The notes below the pieces were generated by a model, which was not told the DNA's origin, searched no databases, and worked only from the letters and a program-made list of their open reading frames with translations. From Desulfuromonas soudanensis (GTDB lineage: Bacteria > Desulfobacterota > Desulfuromonadia > Desulfuromonadales > WTL), in NCBI RefSeq assembly GCF_001278055.1, contig NZ_CP010802.1, positions 1,550,001 to 1,614,000 on the forward strand: a DNA stretch of 64,000 nucleotides, read 5' to 3'. The first letter of the stretch is position 1. Each line of letters starts with the position of its first letter. Below, one piece after another: positions 60,976 to 64,000 of this stretch. The position numbers and the translations under genes are program-made.

Positions 60976-61917
60976 ATGTCCGAACCAGGCAAGACCAGGT
61001 TTCAGATCGATTTGCGCCGATATTTGCGTGAACAGGAAGAAGACCGGGACCTGATCCGGCTGATTTGTGAGATTGCGGAAGCCTCCAAGTACATTGTCAA
61101 TTCGATTCGTACCGGAGATCTCGGGGTGGCCGGAACCTCCAACCTCTATGGTGAGCAGCAGTTGGCCCTCGACGTCCTTGCCGACCGCATCCTGCGCAAG
61201 CGTCTCTTTCACTCGGGGGTGGTGGCCAATATCGTCTCCGAAGAAACCGACGATATTATCCCCGTATCACCGGACTGCGAGGGGAAGTTTTCCGTGGCCT
61301 ACGATCCCCTCGACGGTTCCTCGCTGGTTGACGTCAATCTCGCCGTTGGAACGATCGTCTCGATCTATGCCGGCTGCAATTTATTCCAGTCCGGCCGCAA
61401 CCAGGTGGCGGCACTCTATATCCTCTATGGGCCGAGGACGACCTTGGTCTATTCGACGGGCCGCGGGGTTCATGAGTTTGCCATGAACCAGTTGATGGAA
61501 TACACACTGGTGCGGGAAAACGTTCGGGTGGCGCCCAGCGGCAGCATCTATTCCCCCGGGGGGCAGCGCAATCTCTACTCGGCGGGAACGGAAAGCTTTG
61601 TCCGCCAGCTCGAGGAAAATGGGGCCAAGTTGCGATACAGCGGCGGGTTTGTCCCCGATATCAATCAGATCCTGATGAAAGGGAAGGGGGTTTTTCTCTA
61701 TCCCCATCTCCAGGGACAACCTGAAGGAAAACTGCGGCTGCTCTATGAACTTAACCCGATGGCCTTCCTGATGGAGCAGGCCGGAGGAGCGGCATCCACG
61801 GGACGGGTGCCGATTCTCGACTTGGTGCCGACAAAAATCGATGACCGGGCTCCGGTCTTCATCGGCTGCCGCGAGGATGTTGCCCGCGCCGAATCCCTTG
61901 TCGCCGCCCAGGGGTAA
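60976..61917 (+). CDS. fbp: Fructose-1,6-bisphosphatase class I
   Basis: A 313-residue class I FBPase that converts fructose-1,6-bisphosphate to fructose-6-phosphate in gluconeogenesis. The metal site motifs are present (VSEETDDI, VAYDPLDGSSLVDVN), and the substrate region includes RYSGGFVPDINQIL and GKLRLLYELNPMAFLMEQAGG. AAGGAG precedes the ATG at 60976; an upstream start at 60955 (TTG) is weaker. The gene fits an organism that grows on acetate or other C2/C3 acids and makes sugars from them. A bidirectional terminator separates it from the kor genes. Confidence 0.95.
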   Translation: MSEPGKTRFQIDLRRYLREQEEDRDLIRLICEIAEASKYIVNSIRTGDLGVAGTSNLYGEQQLALDVLADRILRKRLFHSGVVANIVSEETDDIIPVSPDCEGKFSVAYDPLDGSSLVDVNLAVGTIVSIYAGCNLFQSGRNQVAALYILYGPRTTLVYSTGRGVHEFAMNQLMEYTLVRENVRVAPSGSIYSPGGQRNLYSAGTESFVRQLEENGAKLRYSGGFVPDINQILMKGKGVFLYPHLQGQPEGKLRLLYELNPMAFLMEQAGGAASTGRVPILDLVPTKIDDRAPVFIGCREDVARAESLVAAQG

Positions 61918-61960
61918 AGAGGGAGAACTTCGTTTTCCGCAGGAAAAGGGGAGAAAAAAA

Positions 61961-61996
61961 GAGAGCCCGGCAGCCAAAGGCTGCCGGGCTCTCTTT
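61961..61996. terminator. Bidirectional rho-independent terminator between fbp and korC
   Basis: GAGAGCCCGGCAGCC / GGCTGCCGGGCTCTC with an AAA loop. TTT follows on plus and a seven-T run follows on minus, so it serves both convergent genes. Confidence 0.9.
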
Positions 61997-62019
61997 GCGG
62001 TCATCATTCAAGGCTGGCG

Positions 62020-62565
62020 TTACATCAGAGCCTTGATCTTCTCGAATCCGAGGCTGTAAGCCTTTTTGTTCAGATCCATGAAGGCTGCGGGGACCTTGGA
62101 AAGAACGGCCTTTTCCCCGGACTCGCGGGAAACGGCACCGGTCAGGGCGATCATGGCGCCGAGGGCGACCACGTTGGCCACGATCTCACGACCGAGGTCT
62201 TCTTTTGCGGTGCGGGTGATCGGCATCTTGTAAACCTTGAAATCGCCCTGGGGCACATTCTTGACGAAATCGGAGTCGATCAGCAGAACGCCGCCCGGCT
62301 TGATGCCGTTGGCGTATTTGTCGGCCGATTCCTGCGTCATGGCGAGACAGGCGTCGACAATGGTCGCTTTGGGATAGTCGATCGGCTTGTCGGAAATGAT
62401 GACCTCCGACTTGGAAGCGCCGCCGCGGGCTTCCGGACCGTAGCTTTGGGACTGAACGGCGTGTTTTCCTTCGATAATGCAAGCCGCTTCAGCCAGAATG
62501 ATTCCGGCGGTGATCAGACCCTGACCACCGGCGCCGGAAAATCGAATTTCAAATCTTTCAGACAT
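62020..62565 (-). CDS. korC: 2-oxoglutarate:ferredoxin oxidoreductase, gamma subunit
   Basis: A 181-residue gamma subunit of 2-oxoacid:acceptor oxidoreductases, starting MSERFEIRFSGAGGQGLITAG, the glycine-rich family signature, and QSQSYGPEARGGASKSEV. The gamma subunit helps assemble the complex. It is the last gene of korA-korB-korC, 27 bases after korB. The enzyme oxidises 2-oxoglutarate to succinyl-CoA with ferredoxin as acceptor (TCA cycle), or works in reverse in CO2 fixation. 2-oxoglutarate over other 2-oxoacids is inferred from subunit order and sequence feel. Confidence 0.9.
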   Translation of the reverse strand: MSERFEIRFSGAGGQGLITAGIILAEAACIIEGKHAVQSQSYGPEARGGASKSEVIISDKPIDYPKATIVDACLAMTQESADKYANGIKPGGVLLIDSDFVKNVPQGDFKVYKMPITRTAKEDLGREIVANVVALGAMIALTGAVSRESGEKAVLSKVPAAFMDLNKKAYSLGFEKIKALM

Positions 62566-62592
62566 CGATAGTTCTCCTTATTCGCTGGATAA

Positions 62593-63414
62593 TCAGGCGC
62601 CCTTGGCCTTGGCCTTGGCGATGACCTTGGCGTACTGCTCGGTGTACTCCGGCCGCTCTTCCTTGAAGAGAACGCCGGTGAGGAATTTGCCCTCGAGCTG
62701 CTCGGCCGTCATCTTGGCGGCGGCGGCAACCGGAACGGCGTTGTCCTTGAGCTTCTTCATCATGTCGATGACGCTGCGGAATTTGTTGCGGCGACCATAG
62801 GTGGTCGGGCAGTCGTCGAGGACCTCGATAACGGCCATCCCCTTGTGCTGAATCCCTTCGGCGATCAACTTGTCGATCTGGGTGGCGTGGAAGGAGGTGG
62901 TCCGGGCGACGAAGGTTGCCCCGGCACCGATGGCCAGCTTGCTGATGTCGAAGGTCGGATCGGGATTGCCGTAGACGGTGGTGGAGGCCAGGGCGCCGGT
63001 GGGGGTACAGGGTGAGAACTGACCACCGGTCATGCCGTAGATGCTGTTGTTGAAGATGACATAGGTCATGTCGATGTTGCGGCGGCAGGCATGGATGAAG
63101 TGGTTGCCGCCGATGGCGGTGCCGTCGCCGTCGCCGCCGACAACGATCACGGTCATCTCGGGCTTGGCCATCTTCACGCCGGTGGCGAAGGCGGCACCAC
63201 GACCGTGGGCGGTGTGCAGGGTGTTGAAATCGACGTAGCCGGGGAGACGGCTGGCGCAGCCGATACCGGAGACGATGGCCGTATTGTTTTTTTCCAGACC
63301 GCAGGCGTCAATCGCCCGGATCAGGCCCTTCATAGCGATGCCGTGGCCGCAGCCGGGGCACCAGATGTGGGGCAATTTGCCGGGGCGGAGATATTTATCG
63401 TAATCGAAAGCCAT
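62593..63414 (-). CDS. korB: 2-oxoglutarate:ferredoxin oxidoreductase, beta subunit
   Basis: A 273-residue TPP-binding beta subunit. It starts MAFDYDKYLRPGKLPHIWCPGCGHG (CPGCGHG signature) and has GIGCASRLPGYVDF, HTAHGRGAAFATG and the TPP motif VGGDGDGTAIGGNH. The start at 63414 follows the korA stop by one base with a strong AAGGAGGTTAA site; a longer frame upstream only runs over korA. A [4Fe-4S] cluster is expected from the conserved cysteines. Confidence 0.93.
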   Translation of the reverse strand: MAFDYDKYLRPGKLPHIWCPGCGHGIAMKGLIRAIDACGLEKNNTAIVSGIGCASRLPGYVDFNTLHTAHGRGAAFATGVKMAKPEMTVIVVGGDGDGTAIGGNHFIHACRRNIDMTYVIFNNSIYGMTGGQFSPCTPTGALASTTVYGNPDPTFDISKLAIGAGATFVARTTSFHATQIDKLIAEGIQHKGMAVIEVLDDCPTTYGRRNKFRSVIDMMKKLKDNAVPVAAAAKMTAEQLEGKFLTGVLFKEERPEYTEQYAKVIAKAKAKGA

Positions 63415-63415
63415 G

Positions 63416-64000
63416 TTACTTAACCTCCTTGACTTTTTCCATGATCTGGCCGGGATTGATCGGGTCGCCGTCGACACGACCGAGGAAGCTGATTTGACAA
63501 GCACCTTTGGCCACGCGCTCGACCTCGAGAACCATCTGTCCCAGGTTCATCTCAGCAACGACGATGGCTTTGGCCTGTTGGGCCAGAGCGGCGATGCGCT
63601 TTTCGGGGAAGGGCCAGAGGGTGATGGGACGAAAGAGGCCGACCTTGATCCCCTCCTTGCGCATCTCGTTGACGGCGTAGCGGGCAGAGCGGCTGGTGGA
63701 ACCGTAGGCGAAGATGATGACTTCGGCGTCTTCGGTGAGGTATTCCTCGTTCAATTCAATGTCGGTGGCGGCATCGACCTTGCGGACCTGTCGGCGCTGC
63801 TCGTCGTCCACCAGGTTGGCCTTGGTGGTCGGGAAGCCGTCGGCAGCCTTGTTCAGGCCGGTGACATGGAAGCGGTAGTCGGTGCCGAAGGCGGCCAGCG
63901 GCGGAACGTCGCCGAAGGAGGGATCGAAGGGCTTGTATTTCTCGGGGCTGACGGACGGAGCCGCGCGGTCGATGACTTCGAGATCGCCCGGTTCGGGGAA
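63416..64000 (-). CDS. korA: 2-oxoglutarate:ferredoxin oxidoreductase, alpha subunit (C-terminal part)
   Basis: About 194 C-terminal residues are visible; the gene runs past the right edge. Recognisable parts are GDLEVIDRAAPSVSPEKY, the segment FGTDYRFHVTGLNKAADGFP and the domain IIFAYGSTSRSARYAVNEMR..GLFRPITLWPFPEKRI, typical of KorA/VorB alpha subunits. The stop TAA lies just before korB. A korD-type ferredoxin subunit would be expected upstream but is out of view. Confidence 0.92.
   Translation of the reverse strand, partial: FPEPGDLEVIDRAAPSVSPEKYKPFDPSFGDVPPLAAFGTDYRFHVTGLNKAADGFPTTKANLVDDEQRRQVRKVDAATDIELNEEYLTEDAEVIIFAYGSTSRSARYAVNEMRKEGIKVGLFRPITLWPFPEKRIAALAQQAKAIVVAEMNLGQMVLEVERVAKGACQISFLGRVDGDPINPGQIMEKVKEVK

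Overview
The window looks like a GC-rich chromosome segment of an anaerobic deltaproteobacterium of the Desulfuromonadia (Desulfuromonas/Geobacter/Pelobacter relatives). This rests on gene content read from the sequence: 2-oxoglutarate:ferredoxin oxidoreductase, a ResB/CcsA cytochrome c maturation pair, many chemotaxis and c-di-GMP genes, glnB-amtB behind a sigma-54 promoter, RHS cassettes, RAYT transposases and lipoproteins of a typical deltaproteobacterial kind. No rRNA, tRNA or CRISPR array was seen. The species is an inference.

Region 1 (1-12.4 kb, core). A peroxiredoxin-like N-terminus runs off the left edge. Then comes ccsA-resB (minus), divergent from a biotin operon bioW-bioF-bioH-bioC (plus, with translational overlaps) that sits behind a perfect BirA-type operator. 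The operon encodes two alternative routes to the pimeloyl thioester. A 4-oxalocrotonate tautomerase with its own promoter and terminator follows. Then a minus-strand signalling block holds cheY, a chemoreceptor with a duplicated sensor domain, cheW, and a GAF-PAS-PAS-GGDEF-EAL protein.

Region 2 (12.4-40.4 kb, accessory island). It opens with a decayed RAYT transposase. Next are two N-terminally truncated RHS cassettes that are nearly identical over about 1.3 kb of core. They carry unrelated AT-rich C-terminal toxin tips, each followed by a secreted putative immunity protein, and three copies of a 216-257 bp repeat lie next to their 5' ends. A third RHS scrap and a MITE-like element follow. 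A large STAND ATPase regulator with a BTAD/SARP-type output domain then precedes three consecutive large lipoproteins (ELWxxDGT repeats; Ig-like repeats; two seven-bladed YVTN propellers). The mobile core comes next: a RAYT gene is split by a RIT element (three tyrosine recombinases with inverted ends), which is itself split by an IS4-family element. The RAYT frame is restored exactly if the insertion is removed. A DUF456 membrane protein, a 161-bp fold-back element and an IS1111-type IS110 element (with a long 3' noncoding end that may encode a bridge RNA) close the island against the stop codon of rlmI.

Region 3 (40.4-64 kb, core). rlmI and an ArsR regulator (minus) lie divergent from a Na+/Ca2+ exchanger and a DUF3108 protein. 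Then follow a CBS/DRTGG manganese pyrophosphatase, a DUF4015 glycosidase-like protein, a YyaL-type thioredoxin-domain protein, a siroheme nitrite/sulfite reductase-like protein, a TraB-family membrane protein, several small conserved-looking ORFs including a 49-residue zinc-ribbon protein, an NtrB-like GAF-PAS histidine kinase, the glnB-amtB-outer-membrane-protein nitrogen operon, a short RlmN-like radical SAM enzyme with an EI24/CysZ membrane protein and an inositol monophosphatase, class I fructose-1,6-bisphosphatase, and the convergent korA-korB-korC genes running off the right edge.
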